Shown: positions 9,401 to 20,218, numbered from the stretch's first letter. The stretch is DNA of 64,000 bases from Trochalopteron elliotii (GCA_024734555.1 JANPWX010020340.1:1-64000); one strand, 5' to 3'. The notes: generated by a model from the sequence alone, not told the origin. Program-made: numbers and translations.

Positions 9401-12275
9401 CACAGCCCTTTTTTTGAGCATGTTTTTTTCCCCAGAGACATGTTGCTGGGAGTCAATAATTCCAGGAGCTAAGCAAGCCTGTGTTTCCTTCCACAGCCCA
9501 CCCCAAGACTCGTGCCTTCATCACCCACGGAGGCTCCCATGGTGTTTATGAGGGAATTTGCAACGCAGTGCCCATGGTGCTGATGCCTCTGTTTGGGGAC
9601 CAGATGGACAACGCCAAGCGAGTGGAGTCCCGGGGAGCAGGGCTGACCCTCAACATCCTGGAGATGACTTCCAACGACATTTCCACCGCCCTGAAGGCAG
9701 TGATCAATGATAAAAAGTCAGTACCAGAGGCACCAGCCTTCCCCCTTCTTACTGTGTAGCCCCAGCATGTTCACTTCCAGCTTAGCATGGAGTTTTTCTC
9801 TTCCTAAGTGGTTTCTTTTATCAAAAGGATGGATTTGATAGCAGCTGCTTCCATGGAGGAGCTGATGCTCGCCCTGGGTTAACTTCAGGCTGTCCCCTTT
9901 AGGGGACAAGAAGTGGCTGAGAAGGGAGGATGCAGGGAGCAGGGGAGATGGGCTATGAATGCTATGGAAGAAATCAAGTTGCCAAAAAAATGTGTCGCTT
10001 TCTTAAAGCCAGGGCAGTGACAGAGAGGGCTGTGACACAAGCAGCAAACAGCTTTTGTTCCCAAACCTGTGGTAACACAGGTCAGTGGGGAGCCTGAAAT
10101 GGGTTTATCAAACATATTTATCACTCATTTATCTTACAGGTGAGTTTTCTCAGGCATTTTTTCCCCTCTCAGTGCTCATGAGGAATTTTGTGAGCACAGA
10201 GAGCTGCTGCCTGGCTCAGCAAGGCTGGACAATCCCAGCACAGAGCAGGAGGAACATGCAGGGAGGCACTGAGGAAGCCCAGGGAACATCACAGTGCTGC
10301 AGCCAGCACACCCAAGGGGTTTAAAGGCAGCAGAAAGATTTCTTTCAGACATAAGAGTTCTCCCCTGCTCCCATTAGAGGATGCAAAGGACTAAGAAACT
10401 CCACCACATTCCTGAGAAACAGCAGCTTATTGACATTGTTTCCTACCCAATTTTTATGGCAATAATAGCAATAACACTACTACTAACAAAAACAATAATA
10501 ATGCAGCTGGAAAAGCTGGCCAGCTTTTCTACCCCTTACAGCCAGAGAACTTCCCCCCAGAGATTTGCTAAGAGCCCAAATTGAGCTTTCCCTCTTTTTT
10601 TTAAATTTTTGTCATTGGAAACAGCGCTTCCTGTAACTTTGCCATTATCCTTCTCAAGGGGCTCAGTAGCACAAGAGCCTGGAGAAGCTGTGGCTTCCCC
10701 ATCCCTGAAGGGTCCTGGATGGGGTTTGGAGCAACCTGGCCTGGTGGAAAGTGTCCCTGCCCATGAGGGATGAGCTTTAAGGTCCTTCCAACCCACCCCA
10801 CCCTGTGACACTGCTGCCTTGGAGTGGCTACCTAGAAGAGAGGGTAGACAGAATTAAGAGAATAAAGTGGGTATTTAAAAAAAGCTGGATCTTTCTCTGG
10901 TCCAAGGGGTTTCCAGAAGTCTTTCTTGCCCCATCTCGGGTGCCAGAAAACTGATGCCTTGGAGTGGCTACCAAGAAGAGAGGCTAGACAAGACTGAGAA
11001 AATAAAGTGGGTATTTATTAAAGGTCTTCAGTAGATAGACCTTGGGCAGCCAGAAGCCTCCCAGAGGCTACACCCAAGGTGGACAATGGTCACGAGTTTT
11101 TCAGACAATTATAAGTTTGGTCCATTTACATATCAGAGGTTAATCCTTCAGTAACAACTTTAGGTAATGAAGTTATTTACCCCCAGTGTAGTGGTTTGAA
11201 AGCAAAACAAGTGAGAGGCTTTAAGTCAGAAATACGATTTAACAAGAAGAAAGGAAAAAAAGTAAAATAAAATAAAATAAATGCAATAATACAAAAGACC
11301 ACTGACAGAGTCAGAATACAGCCTGAGCAGGGTGATGGAAGCAGTCCAGATGAGGGAGTCTTCCTGAAGCAGTGATCCTGTAGAAAGGTCTGGTAGCTCT
11401 GGTCCTCTGGGAATCCAGTGGGTAAGAGCTGCTTGTACTGTCCCAAATCCCAGATTATATCCAGGTGAGAATGCTTGGCTCCTCCCCCTGGGCTGAGCAT
11501 CTCACAATGGGATGGTGAGTCATACAGGGGGTCCTTGATGGCCCATTAAAGAGAGGGAGCTCCGGGAGGGAGTTACCTGTGAGTCATGCAGCAGGCATTG
11601 ATGGGCCATTGACAGAAGACACCCCAGAGGGAGGGGGGCCTGGGAAAACACTGCTCCAACAATTGGATTCAACCGTTCATGAAGATGGTGATAGGATACT
11701 TCGTGCACATCCTATACTACAACCCAGGACACCCCAGTTTGCTCCCCCCCAACCAGTTCACTGTTGTTTGCATTTCTCAGGGCCTGAGGCAATAAGGTGT
11801 CCTTAAGTTTCAGGCCTAGAGGGCTTTTATTTTGTCCGAATAAAACGGGAGAACAGTAGCTGACAAGCTACGGAGTTTTAGAGTCACACCCTGAAGCAGT
11901 GCAGGGTTTAAAAAAAAACCATAAAAGCTGCACTCCTAAGGCACCAACCCCCCGTTTGAACCACCTTCTCCCTGCAGGTACAAGGAGAACATCCAGCGCC
12001 TCTCCGACCTGCACCTGGACAGGCCCATCCACCCGCTGGACCTGGCCGTGCACTGGGTGGAGTTTGTGATGCGGCACAAGGGGGCCCCGCACCTGCGCCC
12101 CGCCGCCCACGACCTCAACTGGGTGCAGTACCACTCCCTGGACGTCATCGCCTTCCTGGCCGCCCTCATCCTCCTCTTCCTCTTCATCTCCTTCAAGTGC
12201 TGCCTCTGCTGCTGCCGCAGGTGCTTCGGCAAGAAGGGCAGGACGGGGAAGCCCGCCAAAGCCAAGTCCCACTAG
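3040..12275 (+). CDS. UGT1A1: UGT1A UDP-glucuronosyltransferase gene, two alternative first exons plus four shared exons
   Basis: Spliced models are join(3040..3882 or 5331..6182, 8455..8586, 8693..8780, 9497..9716, 11978..12275). They give 526 and 529 residues; human UGT1A1 has 533. The enzyme transfers glucuronate from UDP-glucuronate to bilirubin, steroids, phenols and xenobiotics in the ER lumen. The variable first exon supplies the signal peptide and aglycone-binding half. The shared exons supply the sugar-nucleotide half, one transmembrane helix and a short cytosolic tail. Shared exon sizes of 132, 88 and 220 bp and a 245-residue common region match the mammalian UGT1 locus as I know it. 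All junctions are GT-AG and in phase. Both isoforms appear intact. Assignment to UGT1A is firm. Which mammalian 1A subtype each first exon resembles cannot be told, and the symbol is given in the sense usual for birds. Confidence 0.95.
4295..4530 (+). repeat. CR1 LINE 3' fragment in UGT1A intron 1
   Basis: Forward-oriented CR1 tail of the subtype with 'aggaaaaggttcttcccc' and 'gggtgggattgttggggtg' blocks. It ends in CCATGATTCCA, the degenerate 3' terminal repeat. Confidence 0.75.
5187..5225 (+). promoter_or_regulatory. tandem HNF1-like sites before UGT1A first exon B
   Basis: GTTAAAAATTACC (5187-5199) and GTTAAAAATTAAA (5213-5225) each match 10 of the 12 fixed positions of the HNF1 consensus GTTAATNATTAAC. 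They lie in direct orientation, 26 bp apart start to start, about 105-145 bp before the ATG of first exon B. HNF1 is a known activator of mammalian UGT1A first-exon promoters. Use of these sites is inferred. Confidence 0.5.
5331..6182 (+). CDS. UGT1A1: UGT1A alternative first exon B (N-terminal half, 284 codons)
   Basis: This is a second complete N-terminal half. It has a signal peptide with a strong hydrophobic core (about residues 8-23), the catalytic histidine at His39 in GSHWLSM, Asp147 in FMDPF, a sequon at Asn114 (NFT) and the terminal block [16 protein letters not shown]. It ends at CAG|GTTAGT, phase 0, so the junction reads LSQ|EFEA, as in mammalian UGT1A. It is clearly paralogous to first exon A but differs through residues 60-110, the substrate-facing part, so the two isoforms probably have different acceptor ranges. 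The codons are richer in GC than those of exon A. The frame is open throughout and the exon looks functional. Confidence 0.94.
6379..6416 (+). repeat. A38 homopolymer tract in UGT1A intron 1
   Basis: An uninterrupted run of 38 A lies about 200 bp downstream of the first-exon-B donor. No SINE or retrogene body is recognisable upstream of it. Its exact length may be affected by assembly. Confidence 0.9.
6491..6712 (+). repeat. CR1 LINE 3' fragment in UGT1A intron 1
   Basis: Same subtype and orientation as the fragment at 4295-4530, with the same 'aggaaaaggttcttccc' block, ending at a decayed 3' terminus. Confidence 0.75.
7160..7240 (+). repeat. short CR1 3' terminus
   Basis: About 80 bp of CR1 tail, from 'ccctgcccatggcaggg' to 'cccttccaacccaaagcatt'. 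Confidence 0.65.
7726..8300 (-). repeat. CR1 LINE fragment, long, in UGT1A intron 1
   Basis: The longest CR1 copy here, about 575 bp in reverse orientation. It begins at ATCATAGAACAGG and runs through the 'ccttccactatcccagg' and 'gcctcttcaggcactgg' blocks to the 'ctccatgtccttctcatg' block. It lies immediately before shared exon 2. Confidence 0.8.
8455..8586 (+). CDS. UGT1A1: UGT1A shared exon 2
   Basis: This is the first shared exon: 132 bp, 44 codons, phase 0 at both ends. The acceptor is ttggcag|GAATTT and the donor ACG|GTACCA. It encodes [13 protein letters not shown] followed by the [13 protein letters not shown] block. That block begins the UDP-glucuronate-binding Rossmann-like half. 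A minus-strand CR1 fragment ends about 155 bp before the acceptor without disturbing it. Confidence 0.96.
8693..8780 (+). CDS. UGT1A1: UGT1A shared exon 3
   Basis: This exon is 88 bp with acceptor tgccag|GTCTTC and donor CTGG|GTAGGT. It encodes VFWRYTG and the WLPQNDLL segment, where the UGT signature motif starts. It ends one base into a codon that is completed in exon 4. The intron before it is only 106 bp. Confidence 0.95.
9497..9716 (+). CDS. UGT1A1: UGT1A shared exon 4
   Basis: This exon is 220 bp, the same size as its mammalian counterpart. The acceptor is tccacag|CCCACC and the donor AAA|GTCAGT. It carries the core of the UGT signature: [14 protein letters not shown], then [17 protein letters not shown]. 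The residues of GDQMDN bind the glucuronate and UDP moieties in this family. The split codon joins exon 5 to give DKKYKEN. Confidence 0.96.
10655..10812 (+). repeat. CR1 LINE 3' fragment next to the ERV remnant
   Basis: Forward CR1 tail ('gagaagctgtggc', 'tttggagcaacctgg', 'ccttccaacccaccc') that ends at the boundary with the retroviral LTR fragment. Confidence 0.7.
10822..10876 (-). repeat. second partial copy of the retroviral LTR 3' end
   Basis: On the minus strand this repeats the last ~65 bp of the LTR (…CCCACTTTATT… to …CCACTCCAAGGCAGCAG). It lies just beyond the primer-site-like sequence and a short spacer, and its counterpart is at 11019-10952. It probably represents the end of the 3' LTR after an internal deletion joined leader to LTR. 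Confidence 0.6.
10928..11865 (-). mobile_element. endogenous retroviral LTR with primer-binding-site-like sequence, interrupted by a younger solo LTR
   Basis: The minus-strand sequence from 11865 to 10952, with the inserted 11187-11721 removed, is a 379-bp LTR beginning TGTC and ending CATCA. It shares blocks in the same order with the plus-strand LTR at 36777-37152. These include GGTCCATTTACAT-like and GCCCAAGGTCTAT-like blocks and AATAAATA followed by CCCACTTTATT. Six bases past its end, 10945-10928 (minus) reads TGGCACCCGAGATGGGGC. That matches 14 of 18 positions of the lysine-tRNA(1,2) primer site TGGCGCCCAACGTGGGGC. It is therefore a 5' LTR plus the first bases of an internal region. No viral gene is present. 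Confidence 0.7.
11187..11721 (-). mobile_element. solo LTR (535 bp) nested in an older LTR
   Basis: The block begins TGTAGT and ends ACTACA, the short inverted termini expected of an LTR. The flanks ccccag / acccag resemble a 6-bp target duplication with one mismatch. Read on the minus strand it has a TATA-like GGATATAATC and a T-rich, AT-rich stretch near the 3' end. Minus orientation is therefore favoured but not certain. It divides the 379-bp LTR of the entry above, so it is younger. Confidence 0.65.
11978..12275 (+). CDS. UGT1A1: UGT1A shared exon 5: C-terminal half, membrane anchor, ER tail
   Basis: The acceptor is ccctgcag|GTACAAG and the stop is TAG at 12273-12275. The exon encodes the conserved [19 protein letters not shown] block, a single transmembrane helix beginning in [16 protein letters not shown], and a short basic cytosolic tail. 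The tail ends KAKSH, a KxKxx di-lysine-type ER retrieval signal. Just inside the membrane the tail has six cysteines in nine residues (CCLCCCRRC), more than the three I recall in the human sequence. Only the last part of this exon follows an in-frame ATG, so a plain ORF search shows just 75 codons. Confidence 0.96.
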
Positions 12276-12359
12276 CAGCTGGAAAACTGGGTGGGTGGGT
12301 GACGAAGCTCCTGCTCCGGACCCGGCAGCTGGGTCAGGGAGCAGCTCAAATTTCGCTGC

Positions 12360-12369
12360 AATAAATAAA
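12360..12369 (+). promoter_or_regulatory. UGT1A polyadenylation signal (two overlapping AATAAA)
   Basis: AATAAA occurs at 12360-12365 and 12364-12369, 85-90 bp after the UGT1A stop codon. This predicts cleavage near 12385 and a 3' UTR of only about 110 bases. Confidence 0.75.
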
Positions 12370-12385
12370 ATGCTACGATATTTTC

Positions 12386-15300
12386 AGCCGAGGAATGATA
12401 GGGATCCCTTGAAAATAGCACCACGACAAGGGTTGTCCCGCTGATCTGATTTTGGCCTTTTAATTAAGGATGGCTTGTTAAAAATGACTGGTGTAGGAGT
12501 GCTGCAGTCACTTGGGAAGGTCTGAGTGGGAAATGCAAGGCCCCTGGCTTCCACCTCTTGGTGTGCAGAGGACTATCAGTGACTTTTTCTTTTAACCTGC
12601 AGTAGAGATGTGTAGGGATTTTGGAGGACTTTAGGAGAACCATCTGATCAGATTTCTGTTTGAAATCTCTGTGTGGCTGCTGTTGTCGGAGAGGCAAATG
12701 TCGTACACTCACAATTCCTGTCACGCAAACCAAGCTTGATGCACATCTTCGTGTGTGTTTACAAGACCCTGAAGAAAACCAAGGTTTCCCCAAATCCCCA
12801 TCAGGCAGATGTGCTTTAGCCTGGAGAGCACCTGCTGGTGAGATCTTTGTAAGCATTCCTTGTACACCCCCACAACTGATTTGCTCTCTATAAGTGATGC
12901 TCAGGGAAAGACCCCAAACCCCAGCCCTATAAATAAATTCTGAATACTAAAAATAAAGGCTGCTGTGTTTTCTGTCTTGAGAGTTATTGGGGGGATGCTT
13001 GTTTGTTCATGGAAAAAGAGCTGGAGAAGGGACAGATTCAATCCCCCAAGGTGTAAAAGCCACCTTGATACACAAACCCCCTTCATTCCTGTCCCTGCTG
13101 CTGGGTGACTTGGTCCTTGCTGAGAGGTGACATCCTGAGGCTGCCACAGCTCCCAGGTGAATATTCTGGGCTCTGAACTGGGGTATCCCAGTACATCAGG
13201 GCAGGACAGGTGTCCTGCTGAGTACCTGCTCTGCTGCTCTTTTCTCTGGCTGTTTGGAAAAGCAGGGATTTCAGAGGAAGCTGTATGAAGTTCAAGGCAG
13301 TCTCTGTCCTCAGCCTGTCCCCACTGCGGTGCCCAAATCCCACGGACACCCACCCCGCCCACATCTTGTCCAGCACTTTCCTTTCCTTGCTCCTGCCCAC
13401 CACAAACAGAAGGAAACCTTTCTTTGGGGTGTGCAGACCCCCCTCGGTGTGTGAGGGCTGATCTGCCTGGAAAATGCAGCTCCTGCAGCTCCACACGTTC
13501 CTGAGTTGACAGCTCTGGCTGTCCCCGAGGTTCTGGTGACAGCAGTGCAGCTGGAAAGGAGACCCTGGGAGACCTCTCAGGGCTGTCACTGCACAGCCAC
13601 GGTGGCTTCAGTCCTCTCTGAGCATCCCTGGCTCCCAGCAGTGTCCAATGCCAAAAAAAAAAACCCTCTTCAAAATGTCCTTGAGGAGAACTTCTCCGAG
13701 TGTCCTGCTGGAAACTGGCTCTGGATCAACCCAGTGACTTTCTCTGCACGGACAAGGGGAAAACTCTTTGATTTCAGATCAGAGGAGCACAGCTGAGAGA
13801 AAAAAAAAAATCCCAATTGCAGCTCCAACCCCCTAGTGCAGGGGAAGTAAAACTGAAAGGAAGGAAGTCAAGATGCCTATCCCATGACTTATTTAATTTC
13901 AGAAGTACTTTTAACATGCCAAAGAAAAACAACAGCAGAAACCAGGTGCCCTCCTCTTCTTCCTCCCTTTGCTCTCCTCACCCTTACTGCTTTATCCTGC
14001 TCTTTATTTTCCCTTGGAGAAAGAATGTGCAGGTCCAGGGCTGGACAAGCATCCCTGTGCCCAGCAGAGGACACTCTGGGATCACCCAGAGGCAGGAGCG
14101 GGGAAAAGGCCACCCTTCCCACCAAGCCAGCCCAGGTGGGTGGCTGGAACTCCACAGGGACTTGTTTTTCCCTCTCGGTGCTCCAGGAATATGGACATTG
14201 CTGCCAGGAGAGGATTTCCAGAGCCGATTAGAAGCCAAAGCACTTGGGACAAATGGCTCTGGTGCAGAGGAACGAGCTGGATCATCACCACAGCTCGGGG
14301 GGCCCTCCAAACCTTCCCAGGGGAAGGGTTAATCAGGGGATGATGTCCCCCCTTATTACCCCTTAACTGGGGGCCATACAGAGCCGAAAAACAGGGCAGA
14401 GCCTCCAGCCCAGCTTCCCTTACTGGGACATGGAGAAATCCACAGGCCAGTTTAAAGCACCAGGGCTGAGACTGGGGCACTCCCCAGAAGGGGAAACTGA
14501 GGCAGGGCCAACCACTGCTCCTCTCCCCAAGCTCCCCAGAGCCCCAGGCACCGCAGGCTGAGCTTTCCCAGCAAATCCTTCAAATCTCTGGGGAAAAGGC
14601 AGCAGCCAAAATGCCCCCACTGCCCTTGGAGAAGGGGCGTACAAACACCTCCCACCTCAGCAGCTTCCCCCGTCAGAGCTGGTGATTTCTGCTCCCACCC
14701 AGGGACCTTTGGAGTGCTTATCTTATTTTTCCCTGCATTTTAACACCCAGTAAGTCTGGGAAAGAGACAGTGCTGCTTCCCAGCTCTTCTGGACTGCTCA
14801 GACCCACCCTAGCTGCAAAATATGGCCAGGGAGCTCTTCGGTTTTGGGATGGGGTGTCCTTGGGGACACAGCAGCCCTGGGATGCAGTCAGCATCTCTCC
14901 CTGCTTCCCACCAGCCAGACCACGGGAAATGACTGGAATTGTTGGCATTTTTCTGCAGCCACAGGGTTTCTCAGCCTCAGCCCAGTCCTCAAGGGCAACA
15001 GTGAAGTTTTTCCACTGCTATGGGAGCTCCAGGTGGATCTCGGGCTCCTCCACCTCCCCAGTGTGGGGGTCCATGGAGACCCCTGACCCACAGGGAGACA
15101 CCAGGCTGTCCAAGCCTGTCCAACCTGGCCTTGGACATTTCCAGGGATCTAGGGGCAGCCACAGCTTCCCTGGGCACCACCCAGGGAAGAATTACCACGC
15201 TCACAGGGAAGAATTTCTTCCTAATATTCCATCTAAACCTATTCTCCGTCAGCTGAAAGCCACTTCCCCTTAGAAATATGTCCTTATAAATAAATATCCT

Positions 15301-18300
15301 GGTTATTCACAGGCACAGGAACACTCCCTTTTCCTTACCTGTGCAGACTCTACCCACAGGTGGGTCCCTTGCCCTGGACACTCTCACTTGGATGCTCACA
15401 CTCAGACCTGCAATTAATCATTTAATTCATTTATTTGATAACTTTTGGGTGGCTTTGTAAGAAGTAAATACTTACTGCTGCTGGTACCCAGCCCCAACTC
15501 CAGTTTGGGGAGGTTTTCCAGGAGCTCATTTCCCACAGTGCGAAATCATGGAAGTATGACATGGGAAGATGGGAAGTGCATCCCACTTCCCTGAGGGAAA
15601 CCAACCTGCCAGGAGCAGCACCAGCCTCATTTAACAAAAACCACTCAAACTACCCCAAGCCCACATGCATCCACAGAAAACAAGAAGTGGCTTTGGGATT
15701 GCAGCTGTGCTGGCCCAGCCTGGGGAGCAGTGCAGGGATAATGCTGTGAGAACACCCAAGGGAAGTGGTCCAGAACACGCCTTGGCCGCTGCATCATCCC
15801 CCAGAGTTATCCCTGCAGCATTCCAGAGGGTTTGGCACTGGAGATGTCCCATCCCACGGCAGTTTGGATCCCTGGCACTGCCTGAGGGTGACAGGGAGCT
15901 GGTACCAGCAAGCCCAGACAATTTTAGCTGCAGCAGCCACAGAGCCCTCGGATTAATTATCACCTGCAGAGGTGTTTTTAGGAGTTATTTCTAGGTGAGT
16001 AGGATGAAACCCGGGGAAAAGGGATTGCCAAAATATCTGACACAAATGGTAGGACAGACTGTCCCTCCACGGGGGAGGGGGGGAGCATCAATTCCCTTTC
16101 TTTTAAGGAAGGGTGAAAGGTCTCCTGTGCCAGATCTGATTGCTTTGGATGATAAAAGCAAGTCATCGAGCAAATCCCAAATCCCTCCAGCCAGCTCCTG
16201 CCTGGCTTATTCAATAAAACCAGCCTGAATAAAAGGAGCAGATTTCTTCCCAGGAATGCTACCAGCCTGGATTATCTGTGGGGAGGGGGAGACATGATCC
16301 CTGCTTCACTGGGGCAGATCCAAGCATCCCTCTGTGGTTCAGTCTCAGGGACTCGATGTGTGCTGGACGACGCCACAGAGTTGGAAGCTTTAATTAATGT
16401 TCAGTGGGGGGAATCAAAGCAGGGCAGGAACACACAGTAATATTCCAGAGGCTGCTGAAGGGGATGCTGGGGCCGTCCTTGGGGGCTGGGCTGGTCCCAA
16501 CCCCCTGGAGATGATCTCAGCAGAGCAGGAGGGTGATTCAGAGCTGGGATGACTCAGGGAGGGGCAGGGGGAGCAAAGAGAAACCACAACCAGCGTCATT
16601 CCCAACATCCCAACACCGAGTGAGGCTGTAAACAGTAAAAGAATTATACACTCCTTCCCTCAGCCAGAGCCCTCTTCCTTTTCACTTGTACATCAGGGCC
16701 CTTTCCACCCCAAATCCAGCCATCAGCCACCCCTTGAGAAAAACTTACCTTTCCATCCTTCTTCCCTCCCCTCCCTCCCCCATCAACTATAATAAAACTT
16801 TTAAAATGCCCAAAGATGCCATTTGTTATTCAGAAGCCCCTGAATTCCAGCAATGGATTAAACCTGCTGAGGTGTGAAGAGGGGAGACACAGGGGATGCT
16901 TTGGGTAAAGCCTGTTACAAAAAAAAAAAAAAAAAAAAAAGCTTTTGAAAGGAGGCTTGAGTGGGTCAAGCTGTGAAAGTGGAATGTTCCATTTCCAGGG
17001 ATGATCATCATTATCTCCCTTAATTTCCAGCCATTCAAGCCCCTTTTTTGTGAGGGATCAGGCCTGATTAAGTCACTTCAGGCTATTGAGGTAAAAAAAA
17101 TTAAGGATCCAGCAAACAAGGAAACCCAAACCTGGAACAGGACCACTGAGCCTGGTGTGCTCTGAATGCCACCAAATCCCAGCACCCAGGGCAGGATTCC
17201 AAGGAATCCATTGTGATCCTCACTGGAGGTGTTTCTACCACGGTTTTCCACAAAGCAAACCATCAAGCCTCCACGTGGCCTGGGAATACTTCCCCCAGAG
17301 CCCAGAAGGGGCTGGATGCAGGGGATAGCCCTGGGAAGGGATGGGGGGGTGGTGGCAAAAGAAAAGCCTGAGGAAAACTTGGGAGCAACCCTGACCCTCT
17401 AAGCACTCACAGCCTCACGTTGTGTCCTGTTCATAAGGCTTTTAATGGAGAGCTGGGAAGGAAACAAATCCAGCCATTTTCAGCAGGGATTTTAGGGATG
17501 AAAATGAATGCCTGGAGAGCTCCAGGGTCTTCCACCACGGGCTCCAGATTTCCCTGCAAACCACCCTTTGTGTGGAGACCCTGACCACTACGCAGTGACT
17601 TTCCTCCCCCTTCCCCCCCGACACCTCTCCTCCAACCTTCTGGTGCTGGATGAGCCCACAGAAGATGATCCCTGACTTGTGATGGCTGAAGCAGAGGAGC
17701 TTCAGATTCAGAGAAAATGCCATGGGGATGCATTTGCAAGGTGACCCTCACTGAAGCACTTTGTTCCCTAAGGAATAAAAAGCTGAATCCTTTCTTCCCT
17801 TGAAGCTGAAATAGTCCAGGGAGCCAGACAGCAGAGAAGAAGCCAAGGGGGAACTCCCCAAATCCTCTGGCTGGTGTCCCTATTTCCCAGAGCAGGGTAT
17901 CCATGGTGAGCCATCACCTGTGTCCATCCCACAGAGCTGGGGCAGGGCAGGAGGGGCCTGAGAGCCCCAGCAGAAACCAGAATATTTCCCTTCCCCGGCT
18001 TGGGATCTGACCTCCAGTGGGATTGGGAGCACCACAACAGCCTTGGCTAAACACAAGGGCGTTTTCCCTAGCTAGAAAACAACCAGGAAAACTCCTCCAT
18101 GCCAAAACAAATCCTGCAACCCCATCTTGTCCCACTTTGGGAAGCTCCTGACCTGGAGCCTGAGCATAAGCAGCAGTTTGGGAGGTGAGACTGGTTCCAG
18201 CCACTTTTCCCCTGGAGACAGTGGGATGGAAAGGCTGAGGAGAGGAAATGGGTTTCACCCCTGGCTCTGGGTGTTGGCACAGTGGAAACCCCACTAAATT

Positions 18301-20218
18301 AATCCCACTCTGCTCTGGGATGAAGAGACAGCAGCAGATGACATCTACCCAGCAGCACCGGAGAGTAACAGCTTTAACTGGAATGTTTTTTTCCCCCAAA
18401 ACTTTTCTTTAAAAAGAGGACCATTAACAACAGGAACAAAACCCAGTTACTGCACAAGGGTGGCAAAGCAAAGCCCAGACAGACTTTCAGGAGAAGGCCT
18501 TGATGTTTAGTTCAGAAGGCATCTGAGGGTCACATTCCCAGTCCCAGCACGAGAGGAATGACTGGATTTCAGACCAAAACGGGGAGAAAATAATGCAGCC
18601 TCACCCCACAGGCCCCAAAACATGCTGGCCCTGGTCCCAAGGGCCTGGGGAGGGCACAGGGTGGTGAGGAGCTGAGCCCAGGGTGTTTGAGCCAGCCAAG
18701 GTGGGTATTCAGAGAACCTGAGGTAGACAGAAAAACCAAGGGGGGGTGAAAAAAGCCCTGGGATTATTCATGGATCATGGGAGGCTCAAACTCTGCTGCT
18801 GCCTCTCCCCCAGCACAGCCTTCTGCAGGGCTCTGGAGCCTGCCAGGAGAGGGGGGAAAGCCCAGATTTGGATAAAACCCCAGATTTGGGTAACACCCCC
18901 GGGGAAAGGCATCCTGCTGCCTGCACCTGCAGGGCACCCTCACTGCAGCAGGGATTTGAGCTCCTGCATGGAAAAACGGGTGCCTCAGGGAGAGGGAATG
19001 GGGCTGGGCTGCTGACAGATCCGCTGTGCTATGGGGAGCTGCACAGGGAACCCCTTAAAGCCCCTGAGGAGAAATTTAAGGTGCTATTGTGGGGTCCATA
19101 GATGGGGGCCACTTCTGGGGATGGGATTTTGGAAAAAGACACCATTCCCTCCACCAGATGCCTTTCCTACTCCTTTTCTTCTGTTTTTTTTAATTAACCT
19201 GAAAAGAAAAAAAATCCATCCTTTAAGAACGTTTACACATCCTCTGGTAGCAGCTTTTCACTAAAAGGAGCCTTTGCACTTAAAATAATCTTTCTGTGCA
19301 AAAAAATTTCCCTCCCAGGTGAAATATCTGAAGGCTGAAGAGCAGGAGGAGAAAAGGAAGTCGTTCAAATACCTCAAATTTAAAAGGAACAGGCGAAAAA
19401 TAATACAGGGACTGGGTGACACAAATACCGAGTTTTTTGGCACCAGGCTTATAGCAAAGATTACAAGTTAAACTGGATTTGAGGAGCCTTGAAGAAGTAG
19501 AAATCAATGGCAAAGAGCACCTGGAACATCCCCAGCGAGCTCAGATTTCAAATTAGGAGTAAGATTCTCTCTTTTCACTTTTTTTTTTTTTTTCAGCCTG
19601 CAGAGGGATTATCTGGACGGCAACAATTTCCTCCCCCTTTCTGGCCTCTTCCCCAGAGCAGGAGCACCTGGGCAGTTTGATTCCCTCTCACCATCCTCCT
19701 GATCCATCTCCTGAGGTCTCTGGCAAGCCCCAAACCTCCAGCTTCTTCCAGAGGTGTCCTGCACCACATCCAGGTGTGAAGAAGTTCCTCCTGGTTAAAA
19801 AACAGGAACAGGCAACTCCCTGGCCACAAACAAGACAATCCATGTCTGCAGAGACATGAAAATAACCAAAAAAATCAACCAAAATGCTCACATGGCCTAT
19901 GAATTAAAAAAAAAAAAAAAAAAAAAAGGAGGGGGGCTTTTTGGTGCAAGGTGCTGCTTGGGCTGAGCACATCCCAAATTTGGGGACAGGCCAAGTCCCT
20001 TATGGTGCTTTAGTAACATCTGGTAGCTCAAAACCTGCCTGTGGTGGGGGGAAAGGGCATTTACTGTGCTTCCTCTTAAAATACGTATTTACAGGCCTCA
20101 TATTTGTCTCAAACCCTGCAATTTCAAAGCAGTTTCTACCACCTAAAACCAGCCACAGCTCCCCCTTCCCTTCCCCAAAGTGGTGACAACTTTTACTGCT
20201 CGTTACAAAAATTAGACT
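12386..20218. other. gene-free interval between converging UGT1A and SH3BP4
   Basis: About 7.8 kb without a supportable exon on either strand. It holds one CR1 fragment (15090-15270), A- or T-runs at 16918-16940, 19579-19593 and 19906-19927, and otherwise unique, moderately GC-rich sequence. Open frames are short, mutually overlapping and carry no recognisable domain. Confidence 0.6.
15090..15270 (-). repeat. CR1 LINE 3' fragment
   Basis: Reverse CR1 tail with the 'caacctggccttggacatt' and 'gggaagaatttcttcctaa' blocks. Confidence 0.7.

Noticed and set aside
12386..20218. possible small gene between UGT1A and SH3BP4
   Set aside because: Open frames are under about 200 codons, overlap each other, and lack domains or consistent splice sites.
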